A DNA stretch of 64,000 nucleotides from assembly GCA_902599315.1 (NCBI GenBank), contig CACKEY010000003.1:1-64000 (forward strand). Direction: 5' to 3'. The stretch comes from an uncultured SAR86 cluster bacterium (lineage in GTDB: Bacteria; Pseudomonadota; Gammaproteobacteria; Magnimaribacterales; D2472). Positions within the stretch are counted from its first letter, which is position 1. Each line of letters begins with the position of its first letter. Below the pieces are notes generated by a model. It had not been told where the DNA came from and did no database searches. It worked only from the letters and a program-made list of their open reading frames with translations. Made by a program: the position numbers and the translations under genes. Shown here one piece after another: positions 44,981 through 53,451 of the stretch.

Positions 44981-46186
44981 ATGGTACTAGATGAATCAAT
45001 TACAACAGCTATAGATTCTATCAGAGCAAATCTGCTTAGGTCTCTATTAACAACTATCGCAATTGTTATAGGCACGGCATCAGTAATAGCTATGGTAGGT
45101 ATTGGCTCAAGCGCACAAAGAGCAATCGATGATTCAATTACTAATGTATCTGCACGTACTTTATCTGTTTATCCATCCAGAGGCAGAGGAAGTCAAAAAA
45201 TTAGCTCTACTCCTTTAACAATTTCTGATGCTGACGCACTCATTGAAGACAAGGAAATTAATTGGAGAGTTTCTCCTGAAATTAGAGGAAGTAAAAGCTT
45301 AAAATATGGAAGTGAGAGTATGACCATTTCTGTTATTGGCGGCAGAAAAACTTATTTTGATATTCAGGGATATGAAATTGATAGCGGAGATTTTTTCACC
45401 GAGCGAGATGATCTTGCTCGTAAAAGAGTGGCGTTGTTAGGTTCAAACGTTGGTACAGAGTTAAAAACATCTTCTAAAATGTTAATTGGTAAAGATGTTG
45501 TTATGGATGGCGTTACTTTCAAAATCATTGGAGTGCTTAAACCAGAAGGAGCAACTGGATGGTCAAATCCTGATGATATTATTTATGTTCCACTTCTGAC
45601 TGCGTCCGACAGATTATTCGGTCGAGATAGAGTTGATTCAATTCGAGTTGAAGTTCCAAATACCTACACTCCAGAAGAAGCAATGATATCAATTGAAAGA
45701 GTTTTAAGAAGAGAGCATGATATTGGCCCGGGAGAAGAAAATAATTTTAGAATTAATGACTGGTCACAATTTACTGATCTAAGAAAACAAGCAACCGCTA
45801 TTTTCTCTGGATTGCTAATTGGTATTGCAGGAATAAGTCTTATGGTTGGCGGCATTGGTGTAATGAATATTATGTTGGTATCTGTAACTGAAAGAACACG
45901 GGAGATTGGCTTAAGAAAGGCTTTAGGAGCTACACAAAATGCAATTTTACTTCAGTTCATTATCGAGGCTGTGACTCTTTGTATTATTGGAGGCATTATT
46001 GGAGTAATTTTTGGCTCAAGCCTGTATTTCTTAGTCACAGTTTTTCAAGATTGGGTTTTCACTATACCTTTTTCTGCAATCATTGGATCAGTAATATTTT
46101 CAGGCTGTGTTGGCTTATTTTTTGGAATTTGGCCTGCAAAAAAAGCTGCTGCATTAGATCCAGCTGTTGCCTTACGTTTTGAGTAA
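44981..46186 (+). CDS. ABC transporter permease (MacB/FtsX family)
   Basis: 401 residues with four predicted membrane helices: one near residues 20-40, then a large periplasmic domain of about 210 residues (MacB_PCD type), and three at about 275-395. The FtsX-domain motif 'GGIGVMNIMLVSVTERTREIGLRKALGA' is clear, as is the N-terminal 'RSLLTTIAIVIGTASVIAMVGIGSSAQ'. Unlike E. coli MacB, the ATPase is a separate protein. It would work with the two genes upstream as a tripartite exporter of peptides, lipids or small molecules. A glycosyltransferase gene follows after 3 nt. Confidence 0.94.
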   Translation: MVLDESITTAIDSIRANLLRSLLTTIAIVIGTASVIAMVGIGSSAQRAIDDSITNVSARTLSVYPSRGRGSQKISSTPLTISDADALIEDKEINWRVSPEIRGSKSLKYGSESMTISVIGGRKTYFDIQGYEIDSGDFFTERDDLARKRVALLGSNVGTELKTSSKMLIGKDVVMDGVTFKIIGVLKPEGATGWSNPDDIIYVPLLTASDRLFGRDRVDSIRVEVPNTYTPEEAMISIERVLRREHDIGPGEENNFRINDWSQFTDLRKQATAIFSGLLIGIAGISLMVGGIGVMNIMLVSVTERTREIGLRKALGATQNAILLQFIIEAVTLCIIGGIIGVIFGSSLYFLVTVFQDWVFTIPFSAIIGSVIFSGCVGLFFGIWPAKKAAALDPAVALRFE

Positions 46187-46189
46187 AAC

Positions 46190-47299
46190 ATGAAGATACT
46201 TCAACTTTTACCCGAACTTAAAATTGGGGGAGTTGAGCGAGGCACAGTTGATCTTTCGCACGAACTTGTTGCCGATAATCATGTTTCAGGAGTTGTGTCT
46301 GCTGGCGGACATTTAGAAGAATCTCTCAAGTCACATGGCGCGCAACATTTTAATTTACCTATTGCAAAGAAAAATTTTCAAGCATTAAAGCAATTTCGTA
46401 AATTAAAAGAAATTTACATAGACTTTAAACCAGATATCATTCATGTAAGGTCAAGATTTCCTGCTTGGATTAACTTTCTAGCTTTGAAAAATTATTCAGA
46501 TATGCGACCTTTGGTCATTTCAACTTTTCATGGTCTATACAGCAAACCTTTTTATAGTCAATCAATGTCTTACGCGGATGAAATTATTACTATTTCCAAA
46601 ACTGTTAATGACTATGTATTAAAAAATTATCGTGTCAATAAAGAAAATTTACACTTAATTTATCGTGGTTGTGATTTAGAGGAATTCAATACTTCCGGTG
46701 TGCCTGAAGAATGGAGGAAAGATTGGTTCGATGAATTTCCGCAAACAAAAGATAAAACCTTATTAACTCTTCCAGGAAGAATTACAAGTTGGAAGGGAAT
46801 TGAATCTTTTATTAGTTTAATTAAGAATTTAAAAGGCAAAAATTATCATGGTCTTATACCTGGGCCAGTAAGTCCAAATAAGAAAAATTACCTAAACTCG
46901 TTAAAAAGGCTTGTTAAAAAAAATGATCTTGAATCACAAATTACTTTTTGTGGAGCAAGAAAGGACATAGCTAGCATATACAAAATATCCGCTATAGTTT
47001 TTAACCTATCATCTAAGCCTGAACCATTTGGCAGAACAATTATTGAAGCTGCTGCTTGTGGCACTCGTGTTATGGGATGGAATCAAGGTGGAGTTGGAGA
47101 ATCTATCAATGCAATTAATCCAGTAGGGCTTATTCCGTATAAAGATGAAAGGGCCCTTATAGAAGGAATACCAGCGTTAATAAAAGAAGATTGCCCTCAA
47201 TCAATACCTGAAAAATTTACAAAAAAGTATCAAGCAAATCAAACCATTGCATTATATAAACAAGCATTAAAAGACCATCGAAAATCAAGAATTAATTAA
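46190..47299 (+). CDS. Glycosyltransferase family 4
   Basis: A 369-residue GT-B enzyme. The N-terminal domain starts 'MKILQLLPELKIGGVERGTVDLS' and the C-terminal domain has the nucleotide-sugar site 'PEPFGRTIIEAAACG', with the E-x7-E pair. The sequence 'LPGRITSWKGIESFISLI' is typical of GT4. Related enzymes transfer sugars in LPS core or O-antigen synthesis. It is the last gene of the ABC operon, which may point to export or modification of a glycolipid. Its stop overlaps the convergent gene at 47296 by 4 nt. Confidence 0.9.
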   Translation: MKILQLLPELKIGGVERGTVDLSHELVADNHVSGVVSAGGHLEESLKSHGAQHFNLPIAKKNFQALKQFRKLKEIYIDFKPDIIHVRSRFPAWINFLALKNYSDMRPLVISTFHGLYSKPFYSQSMSYADEIITISKTVNDYVLKNYRVNKENLHLIYRGCDLEEFNTSGVPEEWRKDWFDEFPQTKDKTLLTLPGRITSWKGIESFISLIKNLKGKNYHGLIPGPVSPNKKNYLNSLKRLVKKNDLESQITFCGARKDIASIYKISAIVFNLSSKPEPFGRTIIEAAACGTRVMGWNQGGVGESINAINPVGLIPYKDERALIEGIPALIKEDCPQSIPEKFTKKYQANQTIALYKQALKDHRKSRIN

Positions 47300-47787
47300 T
47301 AATTTTCTATAACCGCTCTTTTAATTGCCGAGATATCAAACTGAGATAACATGGGAACTATTTCTTCAATCACTGATTGCAAAGAGTTTAAATCCTTTGG
47401 TGTAGCTAAGAATTCTCTAGGGATTATTTTAGAAATTTCATATAAATCTGTTCCAATTATTGGAATTTCGTAATTCAATGCTTGACGAATTAGATCAAGA
47501 TTTTCTTCTTTTAGATAGGGAATGATTAAACATTTAGCATTTTGAAATTTTTCATAAATTTTTTTAACTGAATCATTTTCTTTAATTTTAATTTTTTTAT
47601 CTAAACCATTAGATTTAATTAATTCATTAAGTGAAGATTCTTGACTCCCTTTGCCAATGATCTCTAGTTTTTCATTAATGTTAATCCATGATTGAATTAG
47701 TAAATCAAAACCACTATTAATCTCTAAAGGACCAACTGAAATTATTTTTCCTCTTTTCGATGACTTAAATTTTTGCTTATCAATCAC
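47296..47787 (-). CDS. Half-size glycosyltransferase (GT-B C-terminal domain only)
   Basis: 163 residues if started at GTG 47787, which overlaps the stop of the upstream ELM1-like gene by 8 nt; a longer frame to 47832 would overlap by 53 nt. 'GKIISVGPLEINSGFDLLIQSW' and 'AKCLIIPYLKEENLDLIRQALNYEIPIIGTD' correspond to the C-terminal nucleotide-binding half of a GT4 enzyme. The N-terminal half is missing and the usual E-x7-E spacing is not evident. It may be a truncated gene or a partner subunit of the protein encoded just upstream. Confidence 0.6.
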   Translation of the reverse strand: MIDKQKFKSSKRGKIISVGPLEINSGFDLLIQSWININEKLEIIGKGSQESSLNELIKSNGLDKKIKIKENDSVKKIYEKFQNAKCLIIPYLKEENLDLIRQALNYEIPIIGTDLYEISKIIPREFLATPKDLNSLQSVIEEIVPMLSQFDISAIKRAVIENY

Positions 47788-48745
47788 GAAGATATTTTTG
47801 AATTGCAAATGAAACTTTTTCCACTTCTGCAAGCGGCTCTAAAATAGGATGTGGATTTTCAATTTTTGAGATATTTAAGTTTTTTTTCTTTGCAAGCAGA
47901 CTTACTACTCCAACTCGCTTTGAAATTACTAGCCCATTCATAGTGGACCTAATCTTTTTAGAACCAAACCATCTTCTATAAGTTGGACTTTCTATTTGAA
48001 TTAAATATGTTTTTCCATGCGTTGAAAGTGATTCAAAGACCAGATTTGCACTATCTGGCGTAACAAACTTCAAAGATGATTCATTTAGACTTGCATCAAA
48101 TGAAACATCATTTGGATGGTTAATATCTATGAATCTTGCATTACTAAAATTTTTCAATTCATCTTCAATTTGAGCATTTAAAGATCGAGGTGTTCTTCTT
48201 GAGTTAAAGATTTTAAAGTCATGATTTGGATGGATGTTTAAAACATATTGTAACTGCATCAAAACTACTTTTTCGTCAAACTTGTAATGTTTGCTTTTGC
48301 CCCCGATAGCAATAATTGCTTTTTTACCATCTGAGACTGTGAAGGAGGGTGAGGCAAGCGCCCCTTGATATGTAATGACGTTTTTTGGAACTATTCGTTT
48401 AATAAAATCATGTTCTGGAGCACATATTAAATCAAAAGTAGTTATATTTCTCGAGGGACACATGATAGCAATAGAGATTGAATCTAAATCTAAGGTTTCT
48501 TTAATAAATTTTTTTGAACTTATAATTTTAGGGTAAACCCCATGGCCTGCTCCAATAAGAACAATAGGAAAGTTTTCCTTATCATCCTTCATCAATGTGG
48601 ATTGAAGAATATCGACATCATTATTCTTTTTTTCGCAATTGATTGAGGATAGTGAAAACTGAACTTCTTTTTGAAGTTGCGTTAGTAAAGCATTAACTTG
48701 TTTAAGATGTCCAGCTACCGAATCTTTAAACCAAAACACATGCAT
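47780..48745 (-). CDS. ELM1/GtrOC1-family (mitochondrial-fission-ELM1-like) protein
   Basis: 321 residues. The N-terminal 'VFWFKDSVAGHLKQVNALLTQLQ' and 'LIGAGHGVYPKIISSKK' match the ELM1-like family of bacteria, putative GT-B nucleoside-diphosphate-sugar enzymes. Further family segments are 'AIIAIGGKSKHYKFDE', 'FNSRRTPRSL' and 'VTPDSANLVFESLSTHGKTYLIQIE'. Bacterial members lie in LPS and outer-core loci; the reaction is not firmly known. It begins a two-gene minus-strand unit with the half-size glycosyltransferase. Confidence 0.75.
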   Translation of the reverse strand: MHVFWFKDSVAGHLKQVNALLTQLQKEVQFSLSSINCEKKNNDVDILQSTLMKDDKENFPIVLIGAGHGVYPKIISSKKFIKETLDLDSISIAIMCPSRNITTFDLICAPEHDFIKRIVPKNVITYQGALASPSFTVSDGKKAIIAIGGKSKHYKFDEKVVLMQLQYVLNIHPNHDFKIFNSRRTPRSLNAQIEDELKNFSNARFIDINHPNDVSFDASLNESSLKFVTPDSANLVFESLSTHGKTYLIQIESPTYRRWFGSKKIRSTMNGLVISKRVGVVSLLAKKKNLNISKIENPHPILEPLAEVEKVSFAIQKYLRD

Positions 48746-48935
48746 TAAACCATCACTCTTTTTATAATTGAAAACAATATCAACAAATTCATTTTATAGA
48801 AATTTTTATTCATCATAGAGTAATTTATGCTATTAACATATTTCTTAATCATAAAAAATATTATTATTTACGCTGTGAAATCTGTTATGGAAAATGTTAC
48901 AAATACCTAAAAAAATGCTTATAAATTAAAAATTC

Positions 48936-49115
48936 ATGAAAGATATTAACCAAATTGCACTTGATCTGATTTCACAATACGGCGAGGATGCAGAATCAAT
49001 TGCTATGCTAAGAGCAGCAGAGTACGCCGCGAATCTAAACACTGAAGAATGGGCTATTTGGGAGACCGTTTTAAAAGAGATAAAAAATATTTCAAATAAT
49101 TCCACTAAACAATAG
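48936..49115 (+). CDS. Small conserved-looking protein (59 aa)
   Basis: 59 residues: 'MKDINQIALDLISQYGED…AMLRAAEYAANL' followed by 'EEWAIWETVLKEIKNI'. Strongly helical, acidic N-terminal part, no membrane segment. Many proteobacteria have similar small 'ARxxAEyxAxxGD…W' proteins of unknown role, but I cannot name a family with certainty. It is preceded by 190 nt without other genes and followed by a GC-rich hairpin. Confidence 0.55.
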   Translation: MKDINQIALDLISQYGEDAESIAMLRAAEYAANLNTEEWAIWETVLKEIKNISNNSTKQ

Positions 49116-49128
49116 TTTTTACTCCAGA

Positions 49129-49198
49129 GGAGCAAGCGGGCATGGCCAGCCCGCTCTAATTGGTCTTAGGGAAAATTTTAGAGGAAAATTTTAACCAA
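49129..49198. other. Structured intergenic segment: GC-rich hairpin plus direct repeats
   Basis: AGCGGGC (49135-49141) and GCCCGCT (49149-49155) form a 7-bp stem around ATGGCCA, unusually GC-rich for this AT-rich window and not followed by a T tract. Next, GGAAAATTTTA occurs twice (49170-49180 and 49183-49193, period 13), bracketed by TTGGT (49160-49164) and ACCAA (49194-49198). This could be an RNA structure, a small RNA end or a protein-binding region. No known family is recognised. Confidence 0.35.
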
Positions 49199-49283
49199 CA
49201 TACTATTGAGACAAGTCGATTGCTAAAAAGTTCAGATATATTTAATTTTTAATTTAGAAATAAAAATTATCTCAAAACACTTA

Positions 49284-49373
49284 TTATTTTTTACGAGATA
49301 TTAAAAAACATACAATCAAAAGTCCAATAGTTGGAATTGCATATGCGGTTATTACCAAAATTTTGTCAACCAT
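49284..49373 (-). CDS. Tiny membrane peptide (29 aa) behind gamma-glutamyltransferase
   Basis: ATG at 49373, 3 nt after the stop of the upstream ggt-like gene. Translates to a single hydrophobic segment (about residues 5-25, 'ILVITAYAIPTIGLLIVCFL') with a basic end SRKK. It looks like a one-pass membrane peptide, but it is short enough to be chance. Confidence 0.35.
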   Translation of the reverse strand: MVDKILVITAYAIPTIGLLIVCFLISRKK

Positions 49374-49376
49374 TAC

Positions 49377-51074
49377 TCAGTATCCTATAGCCATAGAATC
49401 AGGTCTTCTAGTGTCTCCAAACCCATAGAATAATCCATTTTGAATTTCTAGGCTTTCTAATGAAGTTCTGGGACCTGTGGAAATTATTTTTTGACCAAAA
49501 GACTCTATTTCTCTCGCATGATTTATATCAAATCCTTTCTCTAGAAATAATATGTCTGGGACCCACTGATGATGAATTCTAGGCATGACAGTTGCGTCAG
49601 ATATCTCCATATCAAAAACAAGCATATTTAGAAGAAATTGAAGTACTGCAGTTATTATTACTGAGCCTCCTGGAGACCCTGTAGCGATAATTGGATTTGA
49701 ATCTTTAAATACTAAAGTAGGAGTCATTGAGCTAAGAGGTCTTTTAAATGGCTCAATTTTATTTGCCTCACCCCCCAACAACCCAAATTGATTTGGAAAT
49801 CCGGGTGCTGAAACAAAATCATCCATTTCATTATTCATAATAATGCCAGTGCCTGAAATGACCACACCAGATCCATAGCCTGAATTCAGGGTATAAGTAT
49901 TTGTTACAACATTACCAAAACTATCGGCCACAGAAAAATGAGTTGTATCCTCACTTTCATATGGAATTAATTTTCCAGGAAGAATTTCAGATGAGGGCGT
50001 AACCTTGTTTAGTTTAATTTTTTTAAAAATTGCTTGAGCATACTGTTTGCTAATAAGTTTAGACGTTGGTACCTCAAAAAAATCAGGATCAGCTAAATAT
50101 TTTGATCTGTCTGCATAAGCAAATTTCATGACTTCAGAAAGAAGAGATGCATATGCAGCTGAATTATGCCCAAGTTCCTCTAAATTAAAATTTTCTAAAA
50201 TATTTAGCATTTGGATGATATGAATTCCACCTGATGATGGCGGAGCCATAGTAATTATTTCATATTCTTTAAAATTTCCTTTTAAGGGTTCCCGCCAAAC
50301 TGGACGATAATCTTTGAGATCTTGCTGACTTATTAGGCCCTGTCTAATTTCCATATCTGAGACAATTTTGTCTGCTACTTCGCCTTCATAAAAACCTTTT
50401 ACACCTTTCTCAGATATAATTTTTAAAGTATCTGCAAGCTCTAATTGCAACAATCTTTTATTCATCTGTACTGGATATTCTTTATAAAATATTTTTTTAA
50501 AATTTTTATAATTACTTAATTTTTTATATCTTCTATTTAATGCATCAACCATAAAAGGAGACATAATAAAGCCTTCCTCAGCTAATTTAATTGCAGGATC
50601 AAGCAATTTTTCCCATGGTAGACTGCCAAATTTTTTGTGAACTTCCCACATTCCATAAACGGTTCCAGGAACGCCTATTGATAGAATCCCTTCTCTAGCT
50701 CTTTTTTTGTTAACTGAACCATCATCATTTAGATACATGTCTTTACTTGCCAAAGCTGGAGCTTTTTCTCTGTAATCTATACTATAAGATTTATTAGTTT
50801 TTTCATCATACATGACCATAAATCCGCCGCCGCCAATATTTCCAGCTCTCGGTAAAACAACAGCTAAGGCAAAAGCTACAGCAATAGATGCATCATATGC
50901 ATTGCCTCCATCTTCAAGAATTTGGGCTCCGACACTTGATGCTAGATAGTGCTGAGATACAACCATGCCATTTTGATCAACTTCTGGGTGAACAATAGAA
51001 TCAGAACTAAAAATAGATGCGTAAAGAATAAAAGGCAGAAATAATATAGTTAAGCAAATATATTTTGCCCTCAT
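49377..51074 (-). CDS. ggt: Gamma-glutamyltransferase, periplasmic (copy 2)
   Basis: 565 residues with a signal peptide (…PFILYAS, about residues 1-20). The nucleophile and self-cleavage threonine is about T377 in 'SEDTTHFSVADSFGN'. The N-terminal 'DGGNAYDASIAVAFALAVVLPRAGNIGGGGFM', 'ITMAPPSSGGIHIIQML' and 'ATGSPGGSVIITAVLQF' match the family. It is a diverged paralogue of the copy at 9590-11293. It overlaps the upstream SDR by 4 nt, so it belongs to the SDR-flavoprotein-CoA-synthetase-SDR operon. That is an odd partner set for a glutathione enzyme and hints at hydrolysis of a different amide. Confidence 0.93.
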   Translation of the reverse strand: MRAKYICLTILFLPFILYASIFSSDSIVHPEVDQNGMVVSQHYLASSVGAQILEDGGNAYDASIAVAFALAVVLPRAGNIGGGGFMVMYDEKTNKSYSIDYREKAPALASKDMYLNDDGSVNKKRAREGILSIGVPGTVYGMWEVHKKFGSLPWEKLLDPAIKLAEEGFIMSPFMVDALNRRYKKLSNYKNFKKIFYKEYPVQMNKRLLQLELADTLKIISEKGVKGFYEGEVADKIVSDMEIRQGLISQQDLKDYRPVWREPLKGNFKEYEIITMAPPSSGGIHIIQMLNILENFNLEELGHNSAAYASLLSEVMKFAYADRSKYLADPDFFEVPTSKLISKQYAQAIFKKIKLNKVTPSSEILPGKLIPYESEDTTHFSVADSFGNVVTNTYTLNSGYGSGVVISGTGIIMNNEMDDFVSAPGFPNQFGLLGGEANKIEPFKRPLSSMTPTLVFKDSNPIIATGSPGGSVIITAVLQFLLNMLVFDMEISDATVMPRIHHQWVPDILFLEKGFDINHAREIESFGQKIISTGPRTSLESLEIQNGLFYGFGDTRRPDSMAIGY

Positions 51075-51817
51075 GTTAATAATCCACCATCAACTCTGAG
51101 ATCTATTCCATTGATATGAATAGCATCCTCAGATGCTAAAAATGCAATAGTACTGGCAATATCATCTGGAGATCTATTTACCCCATCAAGAGGCATGATT
51201 TTCTTTAATAAACGTGTGTCAATATCGATTGGCATATCAGGGTTTGTAGACATTGGAGTTTGAATAGATGCAGGGCATACGCAATTTACATTTAAACCAC
51301 GCATTCCATACTCTACTGCTAGAGTCTTTGAAAAAGCACTTATTCCTCCTTTTGAAGCGCTGTAGGCTGCAGTCCAAGCATGGGCTCCTATGGCTGCCGA
51401 TGAGGAAACATTTACAATTGCTCCCTTACTCTCAAGAAGTAATGGAAGAGCATAGCGACACATAAAAAATGTGCCAGTTAAATTTATTTCTAAAATCTTA
51501 TTCCAATTTTCAATTTCTACCTCATGCGAATTATCAAAACGTAAAATTCCAGCAACATTGATTAGTGCGTCAAGTTGTTTATTTGTTTCTTGGAAATCTT
51601 TAAAAAATTTTTTTGTTTCATTTAGAGAGGCTATGTTCATTATGTGAGAGGTTGAACTTTGATTTTTTAACATAGAGTGAGTTGTACCAAGTTCCTCTTC
51701 ATTGATATCAATTACTAATAATTTTGCTCCCTCAGCATCCAACCTTAGAGCAGTAGATTTGCCAATGCCAGACCCTGCTCCAGTAACAATCACAGTTTTA
51801 TCTTTAAATCTATCCAT
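51071..51817 (-). CDS. Short-chain dehydrogenase/reductase (SDR)
   Basis: 248 residues, classical SDR. Cofactor motif 'VTGAGSGIGKSTALRL' (residues 11-26), with D36 in 'LVIDINEE' suggesting NAD preference. 'NVAGILRF' stands at the NNAG position. The catalytic Ser is in 'NVSSSAAIGAHAW' and the catalytic pair in 'YSASKGG'. The C-terminal 'NGIDLRVDGGLLT' is standard. It lies 14 nt downstream of the acyl-CoA synthetase gene and overlaps the GGT gene, so it is part of the minus-strand operon beginning at 55911. Confidence 0.92.
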   Translation of the reverse strand: MDRFKDKTVIVTGAGSGIGKSTALRLDAEGAKLLVIDINEEELGTTHSMLKNQSSTSHIMNIASLNETKKFFKDFQETNKQLDALINVAGILRFDNSHEVEIENWNKILEINLTGTFFMCRYALPLLLESKGAIVNVSSSAAIGAHAWTAAYSASKGGISAFSKTLAVEYGMRGLNVNCVCPASIQTPMSTNPDMPIDIDTRLLKKIMPLDGVNRSPDDIASTIAFLASEDAIHINGIDLRVDGGLLT

Positions 51818-51831
51818 AGTATTTTTATAAT

Positions 51832-53451
51832 TTATGAAAGTTTTTCTTCAGCAAAAGATTTAGCCCATTTATAATTTGCTTTTCCATTTGGAGCTCTTTG
51901 AACCTCATTTGTAAAAATGATTGCTTTTGGAAGTTTATAGCCGGCTATTGTTTTTCTGGTGTCTTCAATGAGTTGCAATTGATCTAATTCCTTGTTATCT
52001 ACCGTTGATACAACAGCAACGATTTTTTGTCCAAACTTTTCATCTGGCATGCCTACAACTAGACAATCAAAAACATCATCATTTTTCTTTAGCGCCTCCT
52101 CAACTTCTTCAGGATAGATTTTTTCACCAGCCGAATTTATGCAATTACTACCTCTGCCTAAAAGAGTAATTGTTCCATCACTTGCAAACTTTGCATAATC
52201 TCCCGGGAAACTATATCTAGTGCCATTGATTTCTCTAAAGGTTTCAGCAGATTTTTTTTCATCTTTGTAATAACCAACAGGCACTAATCCAGATGTGCCT
52301 ATTAACCCAATTTTTTTTGAACCTGGTTCAAGTATTTCTCCATCATCGGCTAAGATAATAACTCCTGGATTGATGGAAAATTTTGCAGTTTCAGAAGGAT
52401 TATCTCTGGTAGTCACAGAACTACCAATGCCTCCCTCGGTAGAACCCATGGTATCCATTAAAGTCATGTCATGATGACTTAATAAACCTTGTTTTACCTC
52501 AGAGCTCCACATTACCCCGCTGGAGATAATAACCTGCACTGAACTTATATCGTATGGATTATTTGTTTCTTTTGCTGCATTCAGAGAATCTAACATTGGC
52601 TTGGCAAATGCATCACCTACAATCACTATATTAGTTGCTTTTTTATCTTGTACTTGTTTCCATAATTTATCTGAGTCAAAACCTAGATTAGATGTTGTGA
52701 TAACTGTTCCTCCCAATAGCAATGGAAGGAAGGCTCCTAACCACATACCAGTTCCATGCATCAATGGACAGCCAACCAAACTTTTTATAAATTGATCATT
52801 TGCTTTCGATGTCTTAATGGATTCCTCTAAATTATTCAGATCCTCTGGAACATCGTATCCCATGGCTTTTAAGGTTCTAAATAAAAACGCTAAAAATTCC
52901 CCTTGTTTATACATCACTCCTTTTGGCATACCAGTTGTCCCACCGGTATAAAGCATATATACGGTTTCAGGATCTCTAGAAATTCTCTGCATAGGAGAGT
53001 AATTTTGTAATATTTCTTCATACTGCATGGCATGATCAAAGTCAGGTTTACTTCCATCAGGCACTTCAATCCAAGCTTTTATATTAGGTAAGGATTTGGC
53101 AATTTCATTTATCCTTGAGCTGTAACATGCATGGTAAAAGACTGCCTCAGCATCAGAATTATCCAGCAGATAAATTAGCTCTTCTTCTACGTACCGATAA
53201 TTTACATTTATTGGCACACCACCAATTTTAAAAATAGCATTTTGTCCAATTAAGTATTCATTCGAATTATTTAAATAAAGTCCCGCTTTAGAATTAGGTC
53301 CAAGTCCAGCTTTAACAAGTGCAGATGCAACTTTGCTAGATCTATAATCATAATCTTTCCAAGAAACTATTTCTTCACCACATATAAGAGCATCATTCTC
53401 AGGCACTAAGTCTGCAACCATTTCCCAAACTGAAGCAAAATCTAAATTCAT
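51832..53451 (-). CDS. Acyl-CoA synthetase (AMP-forming)
   Basis: 539 residues from ATG 53451, which overlaps the flavoprotein stop (ATGA). A3 phosphate loop 'MLYTGGTTGMPKGVM', A5 'MDTMGSTEGG', hinge segment 'YSFPGDYAKFASDGTITLLGRGSNCINSAGEKIYPEEVE' and the catalytic lysine in 'RAPNGKANYKW' are all present. It would activate a carboxylic acid, perhaps a steroid- or isoprenoid-type side chain, given its partners (KstD-like flavoprotein and two SDRs). Enzymes with this neighbourhood are known from cholate and cholesterol degraders, but the substrate here is inferred only. Confidence 0.92.
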   Translation of the reverse strand: MNLDFASVWEMVADLVPENDALICGEEIVSWKDYDYRSSKVASALVKAGLGPNSKAGLYLNNSNEYLIGQNAIFKIGGVPINVNYRYVEEELIYLLDNSDAEAVFYHACYSSRINEIAKSLPNIKAWIEVPDGSKPDFDHAMQYEEILQNYSPMQRISRDPETVYMLYTGGTTGMPKGVMYKQGEFLAFLFRTLKAMGYDVPEDLNNLEESIKTSKANDQFIKSLVGCPLMHGTGMWLGAFLPLLLGGTVITTSNLGFDSDKLWKQVQDKKATNIVIVGDAFAKPMLDSLNAAKETNNPYDISSVQVIISSGVMWSSEVKQGLLSHHDMTLMDTMGSTEGGIGSSVTTRDNPSETAKFSINPGVIILADDGEILEPGSKKIGLIGTSGLVPVGYYKDEKKSAETFREINGTRYSFPGDYAKFASDGTITLLGRGSNCINSAGEKIYPEEVEEALKKNDDVFDCLVVGMPDEKFGQKIVAVVSTVDNKELDQLQLIEDTRKTIAGYKLPKAIIFTNEVQRAPNGKANYKWAKSFAEEKLS

